This document shows positions 35,056 through 43,384 of a stretch of 64,000 nt of DNA, one piece after another. The DNA is from Alcanivorax sp. REN37. GTDB taxonomy: Bacteria; Pseudomonadota; Gammaproteobacteria; Pseudomonadales; Alcanivoracaceae. A program made the position numbers and the translations under genes. Position 1 is the stretch's first letter. Every line of letters starts with the position of its first letter. The notes beneath the pieces are model-generated. The model had not been told where the DNA came from. It did not search any database and was given only the letters and a program-made list of their open reading frames with translations. The stretch is from positions 682,001 to 746,000 of the forward strand of contig NZ_JBGCUO010000001.1 of the NCBI RefSeq assembly GCF_041102775.1, written 5' to 3'.

Positions 35056-36100
35056 GCTTGGCTGCGTGGCCGCCGCTCTGGTGGATCCTTCAGCATGGTG
35101 GGCACTGCGGAGCCCCCCACTTTGGTTTGATAATTGCCTAATTCGCGTCGATCTTTGCCGTCAATTTAGTAGTTGGCAAACCGGGACATCCCAGTAGCCT
35201 TGGCTTACTTTGCTCCCGCCAGGCCAGTTCGCCCCGCGAGCGTGGCGCTATCTCAGGGCGCTTCCGTACATTCTCTGGATAATGCGCTCAAGTCTCGCAA
35301 GCTGATCAGCTTGGCGCGGGGGAGGGGGAGCCAGAGCGGCGTTCTATATCACCAGCCGGGAAGAGGCCACCTTGGGTTCCACTGTAGACGGGGTCTTCTC
35401 GGATACCCACATGCGTGCTTTGCTTTATCACAAGGGGCCTAAATGATGCACCTGCATCGCGCCAGCTATCTTGGGCGCATGGGCGGGCGCTATCCCGACG
35501 GCATCAAGCGTATCCGCGCGCTCACCGAATTCTACACTTGAAATCACTGGAGCACTCTGGAGCGCTGAAGCTGTCTGTCACTATGTTTATCGTCACCGCC
35601 ACTGTTGCGGCCGGCGAACCATTGGTGTTCGACATGCGGTTGACGGCGGCAACGACTATGACGGTTAAAAACACTTCCGACGTACCGGGCGTGTCAAAAG
35701 GCCATAGAGGAGCTACTTCCTGCTGCGGCAGATGAAGCCGTAGAAGGAGGAGCTTTGGCTACACTCGCTTCGAGAACGCGCTCGTTACCGAGGCTAACAA
35801 AAACAAAATGGTCTTCATTACCTATGCAGGTGAAACCGTCCGAGCCAGTTGGTAATCCCTCGTTCGAGTAAGGAGCGCTCCCCTTCATAAGCGAATGTGC
35901 CCGCTCTTGGCGCCCTGTTTTTTTGTTTCACGATGACTCCAGTGCCGCAATTCTCTGGACTACGCCAAGGCTCGATACAGTATATTTATCAATTGCTTAG
36001 GCGAGTTCAATATATGCCGGTGCTTTCCGAAACTTGACCCGGCTTCCCCTCGCGTGGCTCCCATGCGGCTCTTGGAAACCGGGCTTTCCAAGGAGTCATC
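35056..36100. other. decayed coding DNA in front of the integrase
   Basis: About one kilobase with no intact gene. Short frames with protein-like composition interrupted by stops are visible, for example a plus-strand piece ending DTHMRALLYHKGPK at about 35440, a 32-codon piece YLGRMGGRYPDGIKRIRALTEFYT ending at 35541, and a piece around 35700-35879. None could be assigned. It looks like eroded mobile-element cargo. No tRNA gene or clear attachment site was found next to the integrase. Confidence 0.45.
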
Positions 36101-37299
36101 ATGGCGAAGATCAAGCTCACTAAGTCCGCAGTCGATGCGGCACACCCCAAGACAAGGCCGTCGAACTACGGGATACCGTGGTTCCTGGCTTCCTGTGCAA
36201 GATCACCCCGGCGGGCCGCAAGGTGTTCATGCTCCAGTACCGCACGAACGCCGGCGAGCGCCGCAAGCCCGCCTTGGGTCAGTACCGGGAACTGACGGTC
36301 GATCAGGCACGCACGATGGCGCAGGAGTGGCTGGCCGAGGTGCGCAAGGGGGGCGACCCCAGCGCAGCTAAGAATGCCGCCCGCAAGGCACCGACCATGA
36401 AGGAGCTCTGCCACACCTTCATGGAGGATTACTCGAAGCAGCGCAACAAGCTCAGCACGCAGCGTGGCTATCAGGGCGTGATTGACCGTTGCATCATCCC
36501 GATCATGGGCCGGATGAATGTGCAGGATGTGAAGCGCCCGGACGTGGCGGCGCTGATGAAGAAGCTGGCCTACAAGCAGGCTGAGGCCAACCGCACCTTT
36601 GGCGTGCTGCGCAAGATGTTCAGCCTGGCCGAAGTGTGGGGGCTGCGCCCGGACGGTGCGAATCCGTGCCGTCACGTCCCGATGTACCCGCCCGGCAAGG
36701 AAACCCGGCTCATCGTGGACGATGAGCTGGTGCGGATCTTCCGCCACTTGGAACACTTGGAGGCGGAAGGATTGGAGAACTACGTCATCCCGCTGGCGAT
36801 CCGCCTGCAATTCGAGTTTGCCGCCCGCCGCTCCGAAATCTGCCCACTGGAATGGGGCTGGGTTGATCTGGAAAACCGCCGCGTCGTCTGGCCCGACAGC
36901 AAGACCGGCGGTATCTCCAAGCCCATGAGCGAGGAAGCCTATCGGCTGCTGTCCACAGCGCCGCGCCGGGGCGGCTGCCCCTACGTCCTGCCGTCGCCGA
37001 ACGACCCGACCCGGCACATGACCCACGGCGAGCACTACGGCGGTTGGACGCGCGTGCTCAAGGCCACTGGTGTACCGCACGTCGGCACGCATGGCATCCG
37101 CCACCGAGCGACCACCGATATTGCGAATTCTGGCGTGCCGACCAAGGTGGGCATGAAGCTCACAGGCCACAAGACCGTGGCGATGTTCACGCACTATGTT
37201 CATACCGAGGACAAGCCGGTGCGCGATGCGGCGGAACTGGTGGCGAATCGGCGGCTGGCGATCACCGGGGCATCCCGCTCTATAGAGGTGACAGCATGA
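36101..37299 (+). pseudogene. P4/ICE-type tyrosine recombinase (integrase), N-terminally frameshifted
   Basis: The original start ATGGCGAAGATCAAGCTCAC (36101) begins MAKIKLTKSAVDAAHPK, the usual start of ICE integrases. One base appears to be missing near 36150, after which the frame shifts; the remaining 373 codons are open from GTG 36178 (MVPGFLCKITPAGRKVFMLQYRT). The catalytic domain is intact: Arg in FAARRSEICPLEW, HGIRHRAT, GHKTVAMFTHYVH with the Tyr nucleophile. Activity would need initiation at 36178 and would lack part of the arm-binding domain. Its stop overlaps the yhcG start (ATGA). Confidence 0.8.
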
Positions 37300-38462
37300 C
37301 AAGGAAGACGCCCGTGGCAACGCGGAAACCTGCTGCCTTACCTGCCGGCTATGCCGGCATCCACGGCGGCATCGTGGAGTTGCTGGATGCTGCACGCCAG
37401 GCAGCAGCGCGCAGTGTCAATGCGCTGATGACGGCCAGCTATTGGGAGATTGGCCGCCGGATCGTCGAAGCCGAGCAGAAAGGCAGGCGGCGGGCCGGTT
37501 ACGGCGAGCAGTTGATGGAACGGTTGTCCGCCGATCTGACGGCCCGATTCGGGCGCGGGTTCAGTCCGGACAACCTGGAGAACATGCGGCGCTTCTTCGT
37601 CGCTTACCCCCTTGAGGCAATTTCCGAGACACTGTCTCGGAAATCTGAAGACGGACTGCTCATCGAGAATTCCGAGACAGTGTCTCGGAAATTCGACCTC
37701 GCCGAACTGGCACAGGTCTTCACCCTGCCGTGGTCGGCCTATGTCCGGCTGCTGTCTGTCAAGGATGACCATGCTCGTCAGTTCTACGAGGCAGAGGCAC
37801 TGCGCGGCGGCTGGAGCGTGCGCCAACTCGACCGGCAGATTGGTAGCCAGTTCTACGAACGCACGGCCTTGTCCAAAGACAAGGCGGCGATGCTGGTCAA
37901 GGGTTCAGTGGCCAAGCCCGAGGATGCAGTCACGCCCAATGACGCGATCAAAGACCCGTATGTGCTGGAGTTCCTCGACCTCAAGGACGAGTATTCGGAA
38001 TCCGACCTGGAGGCGACATTGATCCAGCGTCTGGAAGACTTCCTGCTGGAGCTGGGAGAAGGCTTCACCTTCGTCGGGCGGCAGCGGCGCTTGCGCATCG
38101 ACCAGACCTGGTATCGGGTGGATCTGCTGTTCTTCCATCGCAAGCTACGCTGCCTGGTCATCATTGACTTGAAGCTGGGCAGCCTGACCCATGCCGATGT
38201 GGGGCAGATGCACATGTACTGCAACTATGCCAAGGAGCATTGGGCCTACCCGGATGAGAACCCGCCGGTGGGTCTGATCCTGTGCGCTGACAAGGGCCAT
38301 GCCCTGGCGCGTTATGCACTGGATGGCTTGCCGACCAAGGTAATGGCGGCGAACTACCGCACCGTACTGCCAGATGCAGAATTGCTGCAAAAAGAGCTGG
38401 ACAACACGCGGCGTCTGCTCGAATCTCGTGGAACGCTGTCTCTCAAGGACGATAAGCCATAG
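37296..38462 (+). CDS. YhcG/DUF1016 PD-(D/E)XK nuclease-family protein
   Basis: A 388-residue protein. The N-terminal DUF1016_N helical domain (SVNALMTASYWEIGRRIVEAEQKGRRRAGYGEQLMERLSADL) is followed by LPWSAYVRLLSVKDDHARQFYEAEALRGGWSVRQLDRQI. The C-terminal nuclease domain has VDLLFFHRKLRCLVIIDLKLG (Asp and Asp-Leu-Lys of the PD-(D/E)XK core), THADVGQMHMYCNYAKEH and PVGLILCADKG. Such proteins are frequent in defence and mobile-element contexts. Two palindromic insert-like repeats lie in the middle (SETLSRKS and SETVSRKF). It is translationally coupled to the integrase. Confidence 0.85.
   Translation: MTRKTPVATRKPAALPAGYAGIHGGIVELLDAARQAAARSVNALMTASYWEIGRRIVEAEQKGRRRAGYGEQLMERLSADLTARFGRGFSPDNLENMRRFFVAYPLEAISETLSRKSEDGLLIENSETVSRKFDLAELAQVFTLPWSAYVRLLSVKDDHARQFYEAEALRGGWSVRQLDRQIGSQFYERTALSKDKAAMLVKGSVAKPEDAVTPNDAIKDPYVLEFLDLKDEYSESDLEATLIQRLEDFLLELGEGFTFVGRQRRLRIDQTWYRVDLLFFHRKLRCLVIIDLKLGSLTHADVGQMHMYCNYAKEHWAYPDENPPVGLILCADKGHALARYALDGLPTKVMAANYRTVLPDAELLQKELDNTRRLLESRGTLSLKDDKP
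37620..37690. repeat. two near-identical palindromes inside yhcG
   Basis: The first palindrome (37620-37644) has twelve-base arms ending TTCCGAGACA / TGTCTCGGAA with one central base. The second (37670-37690) has the same ten-base arms with a different central base. Centres are 48 bases apart, exactly 16 codons, so the protein repeats SET(L/V)SRK. They look like an in-frame duplicated palindromic element tolerated in a linker. Confidence 0.75.
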
Positions 38463-38636
38463 TCGTTCGTCCCGGCGTACCGCCGTCGGGCTCGCGGGCT
38501 GCGCCCCGTGCTTCCTGCCGAATCACAGCCATTCGGTGCTGATCCCTGACGCCTTCGGCCTGGATCGTTGATCCGGGCCTACGCGTGCTGCGCACTTGCC
38601 AACGGTGGGTGTGTGGCTGAGTGGGGTGTAGGCGGT

Positions 38637-38933
38637 CTTGCTGCTCCCTTCCATGGCACCATCGACAGAGCATCGGTGTATCCGCGCGAGGTGGGCAAGG
38701 AGGCGCTGCGACTCAATACGGCGGCGGTGATCCTCTCGCACAACCATCCGAGCATGAATCCTGAGCCGTCGCAGGCCGATAAGGGATTGACACAGCGGCT
38801 AAAGGAAGCGCTGGGGCTGGTGGAGGTGCGCACGCTGAGTCACACCATTGTGGCTGGTGCCGAAAAAGTGTCGTTTGCCGAGCGTGGGTTATTGTCAGTT
38901 TTGGGGGCTTCGGTCCATTTTCCGATTGCTTGA
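38637..38933 (+). pseudogene. radC, 3' fragment (JAB-domain, DUF2466)
   Basis: From about 38637 the frame reads [84 protein letters not shown]. This is the C-terminal half of the RadC proteins carried by ICEs, with the JAB metal motif HNHPS (the usual following Gly is Met). The N-terminal half is missing; the preceding ~170 bases are ICE-type intergenic DNA. It is a truncated remnant. Confidence 0.78.
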
Positions 38934-39029
38934 AGCGAAGGCTGCTTCCGACCCAAAAAGGTCAGTAAGTTATCTGCTCGAAGACAGTTATCAACGTTCT
39001 ACTCCTGAATAAACAAGGTAATCCACCGG

Positions 39030-39180
39030 CTAAGCCGGCAGATTGGCATTAATGCCATGGGCCTGCGCGATCGCCGCTACCGAGACATGCGGCTGCTTAC
39101 ATTGTGCGACCAATGCCGCCTTGTATTCGTCCGTGTACCGACGCCGACGCCGGCGGCCTGGGCTTTCTTCTGGCATTAAG
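39030..39180 (-). mobile_element. IS66-family tnpA fragment (5' end only)
   Basis: The minus-strand frame reads MPEESPGRRRRRRYTDEYKAALVAQCKQPHVSVAAIAQAHGINANLPA. This is the N-terminal DNA-binding helix-turn-helix of the IS66 accessory protein TnpA, cut off where the normal protein continues NLLRRW. The remainder of the element is absent. Confidence 0.7.
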
Positions 39181-39221
39181 AGCATACGTGTCCACCTATT
39201 TACGTAGGCACGTATGCTCTT
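39178..39221. repeat. 13-bp perfect inverted repeat with nested stem
   Basis: Arms AAGAGCATACGTG and CACGTATGCTCTT flank an 18-base centre that itself contains CCTA/TAGG. It lies at the 5' edge of the IS66 fragment. It could be a transposon end junction, a recombination site or a regulator palindrome. Confidence 0.6.
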
Positions 39222-39580
39222 CGATTCTTGCCGCCTACTCAAGGTGACTTTGCCGGACGGTTACCGTCGAGCGCTAGTCCCCGCTGAAGGCGTTCCTGCT
39301 CGGCCTCCGCATATTGCGGTACGGCCGCTCCAACGGTTTCGCGTACAGCGGCTTTAGCCAGAGTCACAGGTCCGCCCCAAGGTGCTGACTATCTGCGTTG
39401 CGCGTTGATTGACGAGGCGCGCCAGTATGGCGCTTTTCGCAGTCACGCTATTTGCCGGCCCCGGCGGGATTTCGTCAGCTCCAACCGCACCACGAGTTGA
39501 TCGAACTTCGCCTGCGTCAACATTTCCCCAAGAAATTCGATTGCGGCGACGATAGTGGGACGGGGTAAATGGATGGGATT
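39222..39580. other. scrambled mobile-element DNA
   Basis: About 360 bases between the IS66 fragment and the defence island, without an intact gene. A minus-strand piece reading EFLGEMLTQAKFDQLVVRLELTKSRRGRQIA (about 39475-39550) looks like coding remnant of unknown origin, ending in a stop. Confidence 0.4.
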
Positions 39581-40447
39581 TCATTCTTGTCCGGCTCCAT
39601 CTACTTGCGGTGGTTTTACGACATCAAACCCCCCATCGCAAAAACCATTGTGTGCTGCGAGTGCGCGATACAGAATGACTCTCCAGAAGTTGGGCCCATG
39701 CGCTGCCTCGTAGTCATCCGCCTCTGCCTCCAATTCAGCAGCTACACGGGCCGAACCGCCGCCATTTTGGTAAAAGCGAACAAAGCCACCGTGCCGTCCA
39801 CGCAGTTCGACAAGTGAGAGTTTCCGGTAGCGACTTGCTAGATCGAGCTGTTTGAAGTGGGAGCGCAGTTGGAGGTATCGGGCTTGGCTCATCCCCACTG
39901 GCCGGCGAACACGAAACTCCAAAAGCAGTGCATCTTGGCGGAGTCTGACGCGAACAGTCAGGAATGTTTGGTTAGGAATATCGTCAAAATATGGGTGAAG
40001 GAACAATCGGACATCGGTGTCTTCATCGACAATCAACGTACGCTTCCGTGTGTTACATTTTGCGCAGCTTGGAACCAAATTCAAAGAAAAAATTGAGAAC
40101 TCTGGATATAGCTCTTTGGGGAGATAATGATCCAGGGTGCCTGACTCACTGATTCCACAGAATGGGCAACGTGCGGCCATCACGGGCTCGTTGAGCTTCT
40201 CCCGTAGATCCAGCATGGGGGCTGTTTCTACGGAGTATGCGTGATGTAAGGCCTTACGCTGTACGTTTGTTACGGTGGCAGGAACTAGCGACTCAACAGA
40301 GGGAGCGGCATTTTCATACATTCCATATGCGACAACGACACGTCTTCTGGCTGCCTCCAGTCGGCGGCGTGTAGGTTGTCGTTTTGCGGCAGTGATGTTA
40401 TCAAATACGTCTTCGCTGTCCATGTCAGGAGGAGTAATGGAGTGCAT
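39581..40447 (-). CDS. ptuB: HNH endonuclease, PtuB-like (Septu-type defence)
   Basis: A 288-residue protein with a zinc-supported HNH nuclease core. C94-x2-C97 (RCPFCG), the catalytic D106-H107 (GTLDHYLPK), N123 (FSLNLVP) and C128-x2-C131-N132 (SCAKCNTRKR) are all present. The C-terminal ~150 residues are helical and probably contact the ATPase. It starts four bases after the stop of an AAA ATPase on the same strand; ATPase plus HNH is the composition of Septu (PtuA-PtuB) and of the effector pair of some retrons. No reverse transcriptase is nearby. Nuclease action on phage DNA is inferred from family knowledge. Confidence 0.75.
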   Translation of the reverse strand: MHSITPPDMDSEDVFDNITAAKRQPTRRRLEAARRRVVVAYGMYENAAPSVESLVPATVTNVQRKALHHAYSVETAPMLDLREKLNEPVMAARCPFCGISESGTLDHYLPKELYPEFSIFSLNLVPSCAKCNTRKRTLIVDEDTDVRLFLHPYFDDIPNQTFLTVRVRLRQDALLLEFRVRRPVGMSQARYLQLRSHFKQLDLASRYRKLSLVELRGRHGGFVRFYQNGGGSARVAAELEAEADDYEAAHGPNFWRVILYRALAAHNGFCDGGFDVVKPPQVDGAGQE

Positions 40448-40451
40448 GCTT

Positions 40452-42002
40452 TCACAAATCCTCTTTCATGAAGTTTGCCATGTACGATCGCGCCCCGAAT
40501 CCTAGGCGGCGGCCGAACATATCTTCAATCTCTTCGAAATTATGTGATCTGGCTAGGGATTGAAGCGTGTCGTGCCAGTCCGTTGATCCATCATCGAGAT
40601 TGAAAACTTCTTCGGTGATAACGCTGATATTTTCTCCAAAGGTTTCGATTGATGGCGTAACGACCTTTGAGAGTTCACCAATACGCTTCAGTACGAGGAC
40701 GTACTTTGATGGGGTCTCCTGAAGTACGACGGGAGAGTGCGTCGAAATGATGGCATAGCCATCGAAATGGTCGAGACATATACGTATGCTTTTAAGGACA
40801 GTTGCAAGTAACGGAGGGTGCAGATGGGTCTCTGGCTCGTCGATGAGCACTAGCGTTGGATGTGCGTCGTCGAGGTGTGCAGTCAATTCGGTCATCATCT
40901 TGGTGACAATTTTATGGCCGCTACTGAGTCCATGATAAAGATCAAGAAGTGACTCTTCGTTTTTGTCAGCGTATAGAGTGGTCAGACCGATTCGCTGAAA
41001 TGAGGCATCTTGGAGTAGAGGTTTCAATACATCGAGCAATATACTCATACGATCAGAGCTTCGTATTCTCTCTAGCGCGCTGAGAAATTCCTGATCTACC
41101 TCTTCCAAATTTTTAAGCCGATAAGCCTCATCGTCATTTACATCTATTCGTTCGCGCAAGCCGCAGTAGACATAGCCAAAGATTCCACCTTCATTCTCAA
41201 GGCGCCTTTTTTCTATGTTGGTTTTTCCTGGAATTGCGAATGTGTCGAATGCACTGTATGAGACAACTACTACAGACTTGAAAGGTGGTTGAGTTCCGAC
41301 GAAACGGCCCGCGCGCTTCTCTAAGAAGTCCCTTTTCTCGCCATAGCCGTAACCGCTGGCTACTGTCGCTAGATTTGCCAGCATACGTGTCTTTCCGGTT
41401 CCGTTATAACCAATGAGGACGTTGATTCTGTTGGGAAGCGGGCCTTTTCTTCGAAAATCAAAATCAACAATCAAAGAAGTGGCCTGACGTGCAACTTGAG
41501 TCTTGAATCGCATGACAAAGCCACGCCCTCTGCGACGAATAGTTGGGGTTTTACGCATAAATAGACGACTGGCGTCTACGATGGTCCGTTCTGCACCGCT
41601 GAAGCGGAGCAGCGAAACTTTGAATCCCTCATGATCTTCAAACTGAGCCCGGACACTATCGCTGTATGCCACGTCCTGTAGCCCTTCCAAATATCCTTCG
41701 TAGACAGCCACTCCTAGCTTGAAGAGCTTCTCGTAATACTCTAGGTCGGCACCGAGGGAGCAAAATTTCTCGCCTAATACTCGAAATGCTTTTCGCGGGA
41801 CTGGCGTTAGGCCATGAGTTTGATCCTCCTTGAGGATCTTCACGCTACCGAGTTCGACTTCATCGTCTGGTGATAAATGAATGGTGGCGTGAAAGGTCGT
41901 CTTATAGGAGTAGTCGTCCCAATTATCTTGAACCAAAACGGTGTGTGGATATTTGTTAGTGGAGGGTGATTTGCCCTCTCGAAATTTTACGACGAACCAC
42001 AT
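40452..42002 (-). CDS. ptuA: AAA/ABC-type ATPase, PtuA-like (Septu-type defence)
   Basis: A 516-residue ATPase. A ~165-residue N-terminal region without recognised motifs precedes the P-loop GYNGTGKT (198-205), followed by an ABC-type signature LSSGHK, Walker B LVLIDEPETHLHPP and the switch region IISTHSPVVLQETP. It resembles OLD/RecF-like ATPases without a TOPRIM domain. It is directly upstream of the HNH gene (four-base gap), so the two form one defence operon. In characterised Septu the ATPase holds the nuclease in check until infection. The gene is less GC-rich than the chromosome. Confidence 0.75.
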   Translation of the reverse strand: MWFVVKFREGKSPSTNKYPHTVLVQDNWDDYSYKTTFHATIHLSPDDEVELGSVKILKEDQTHGLTPVPRKAFRVLGEKFCSLGADLEYYEKLFKLGVAVYEGYLEGLQDVAYSDSVRAQFEDHEGFKVSLLRFSGAERTIVDASRLFMRKTPTIRRRGRGFVMRFKTQVARQATSLIVDFDFRRKGPLPNRINVLIGYNGTGKTRMLANLATVASGYGYGEKRDFLEKRAGRFVGTQPPFKSVVVVSYSAFDTFAIPGKTNIEKRRLENEGGIFGYVYCGLRERIDVNDDEAYRLKNLEEVDQEFLSALERIRSSDRMSILLDVLKPLLQDASFQRIGLTTLYADKNEESLLDLYHGLSSGHKIVTKMMTELTAHLDDAHPTLVLIDEPETHLHPPLLATVLKSIRICLDHFDGYAIISTHSPVVLQETPSKYVLVLKRIGELSKVVTPSIETFGENISVITEEVFNLDDGSTDWHDTLQSLARSHNFEEIEDMFGRRLGFGARSYMANFMKEDL

Positions 42003-42066
42003 GATTTACCTCTATTCCAAAGATTGTTGATACTCGCGCGCGGAGTTTATCTGTTAACTCTGATGA

Positions 42067-42103
42067 TAAAACTGACCCCGGACGCCGAAGTAAATCTGAC
42101 CCC
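42067..42103. repeat. paired IS-end-like repeats between two defence modules
   Basis: Two 13-base copies, TAAAACTGACCCC at 42067 and TAAATCTGACCCC at 42091, are spaced 24 bases apart. On the other strand they read GGGGTCAG(A/T)TTTA, which resembles the multiple terminal repeats of IS21-type elements. They lie exactly in the junction between the helicase stop and the PtuA-like start region, suggesting that an insertion sequence helped assemble the island. Confidence 0.45.
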
Positions 42104-42121
42104 CTCGGGCAATTCGGTGCT

Positions 42122-43384
42122 TTATGCGAACGGAGGTCGGTTCATATGGGCGGATGCCTGCACAAGAACAACACATCGTTCCTTCGCACGCGTCACTGCG
42201 TTATAGAGCAAACGCCTCTTCTGGTCGTCACTACCAGCAACCGCCGCTGGCCACAGAACAATCACGTTGTCGAACTCTCGGTTCTTCGCGCCATGAACTG
42301 TCATCCCTTTCCATCCACGCACCTCGTTTCTGCGAGATTGGCGGCGCTGGGAAAAGGACTGCTCAATCGACTTCACGACCTCATCCTTTGAGAACTCCAG
42401 CTTCGCCCGGGTCCGACGTTGAGTCTCTAGCCATTCGAACACATCCCTGGTTGTTCTGGCGTCACCAACTGCCGCGAGGACGGCAATGATGGAGGGAGCG
42501 TCGGTCCAGTCCGCAAGTTTGATCGCGGCGAGGTACTCGCTTGCGGCTTTAGCCTCTGACTGCTCCCATGCGACTTCATACGGGCCTGCACCTTTCTTGG
42601 TTTTGTTGGCAGCAGCCCAGGCCAAAGCGCCTTTGGCAAACGTTCCAAGGGTTGGGGTGATAATGGCGACGCTCTTACCTCCGCCATACCAGCTCAAATT
42701 GGAGTTGATCCAGGCACCAGCCAAGGGCGCAGTGGAGGTCTGCGCAACGACGAAGAACTTCCCCGACTTAGGCGCCTCGCCGGCGCGAATTGCTCTGGCT
42801 GCATTGAGTAGCTCGTCAACGTTTGTCCGACGAGGCTGTAAAAGCTCCTCAGGGGCGCATATTTGGGCCAGCCAAGCGCACGCAGGGTTGGGGCGTAGCT
42901 CCTCGCTCAGACACTGAAACTCGTCCGCAGCAACAAAGACCTCCAACCTGTTGGCCAGGCCTGCCACCATGCCTAGGCGGTGCGCTGTCATGTCCTGGGC
43001 TTCGTCCAGGACAAGGACAGGAAACGTCGAAGCCACCCAGCCTTGGACATCTCTGACCTGTGCGAGTGCACTGGCGGCCTCGCATATGCGCTCGTACTCA
43101 CTCGGTTGGATGTTCACAAAACCGAGGGCTGAAGCGAGCGAACGCCAACGTCGGAACAGACGCCATGCGAAGCTGTCGATGGTCGTGCATTCTGTCTTGG
43201 CGCTCAGGTTCTGAAGCATCCCAAGGCGCTCTTCCAAGCGCCTGCGAGATCCATGCATGAAGGTGAGAGCCAGGACTTTCTGCCCGCTTTGGAGAGGAGC
43301 GCCTTCCAGATGCGCTGACAGCGATGCCATGAGCATGTGGGTCTTTCCACAACCAGCACCGCCGGTGAACGCGCGAACCGTCAT
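42122..43384 (-). CDS. gajB: UvrD-like superfamily 1 helicase, GajB-like (Gabija-type defence)
   Basis: A 420-residue SF1 helicase. Motif I is GGAGCGKTHML, motif Ia TFMHGSRRRLEERL, motif II LVLDEAQD, motif III region VFVAADEFQCL, motif V GMTVHGAKNREFDNVIVLWP and motif VI LYNAVTRAKERCVVLVQ. The start at 43384 forms an ATGA overlap with the upstream OLD-type nuclease gene. It is shorter than typical GajB (about 490 residues), with a reduced 2A/2B region. In Gabija the helicase senses nucleotide depletion or DNA ends and joins a GajA complex; here this is inferred from pairing. Confidence 0.78.
   Translation of the reverse strand: MTVRAFTGGAGCGKTHMLMASLSAHLEGAPLQSGQKVLALTFMHGSRRRLEERLGMLQNLSAKTECTTIDSFAWRLFRRWRSLASALGFVNIQPSEYERICEAASALAQVRDVQGWVASTFPVLVLDEAQDMTAHRLGMVAGLANRLEVFVAADEFQCLSEELRPNPACAWLAQICAPEELLQPRRTNVDELLNAARAIRAGEAPKSGKFFVVAQTSTAPLAGAWINSNLSWYGGGKSVAIITPTLGTFAKGALAWAAANKTKKGAGPYEVAWEQSEAKAASEYLAAIKLADWTDAPSIIAVLAAVGDARTTRDVFEWLETQRRTRAKLEFSKDEVVKSIEQSFSQRRQSRRNEVRGWKGMTVHGAKNREFDNVIVLWPAAVAGSDDQKRRLLYNAVTRAKERCVVLVQASAHMNRPPFA

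Noticed and set aside
35800-36100. tRNA gene or attachment site next to the integrase
   Set aside because: No cloverleaf or tRNA 3' end could be found, and no matching direct repeat was seen at the right flank.
39581-42002. Retron effector pair
   Set aside because: ATPase plus HNH also occurs in retrons, but there is no reverse transcriptase or msr/msd-like repeat within the island.
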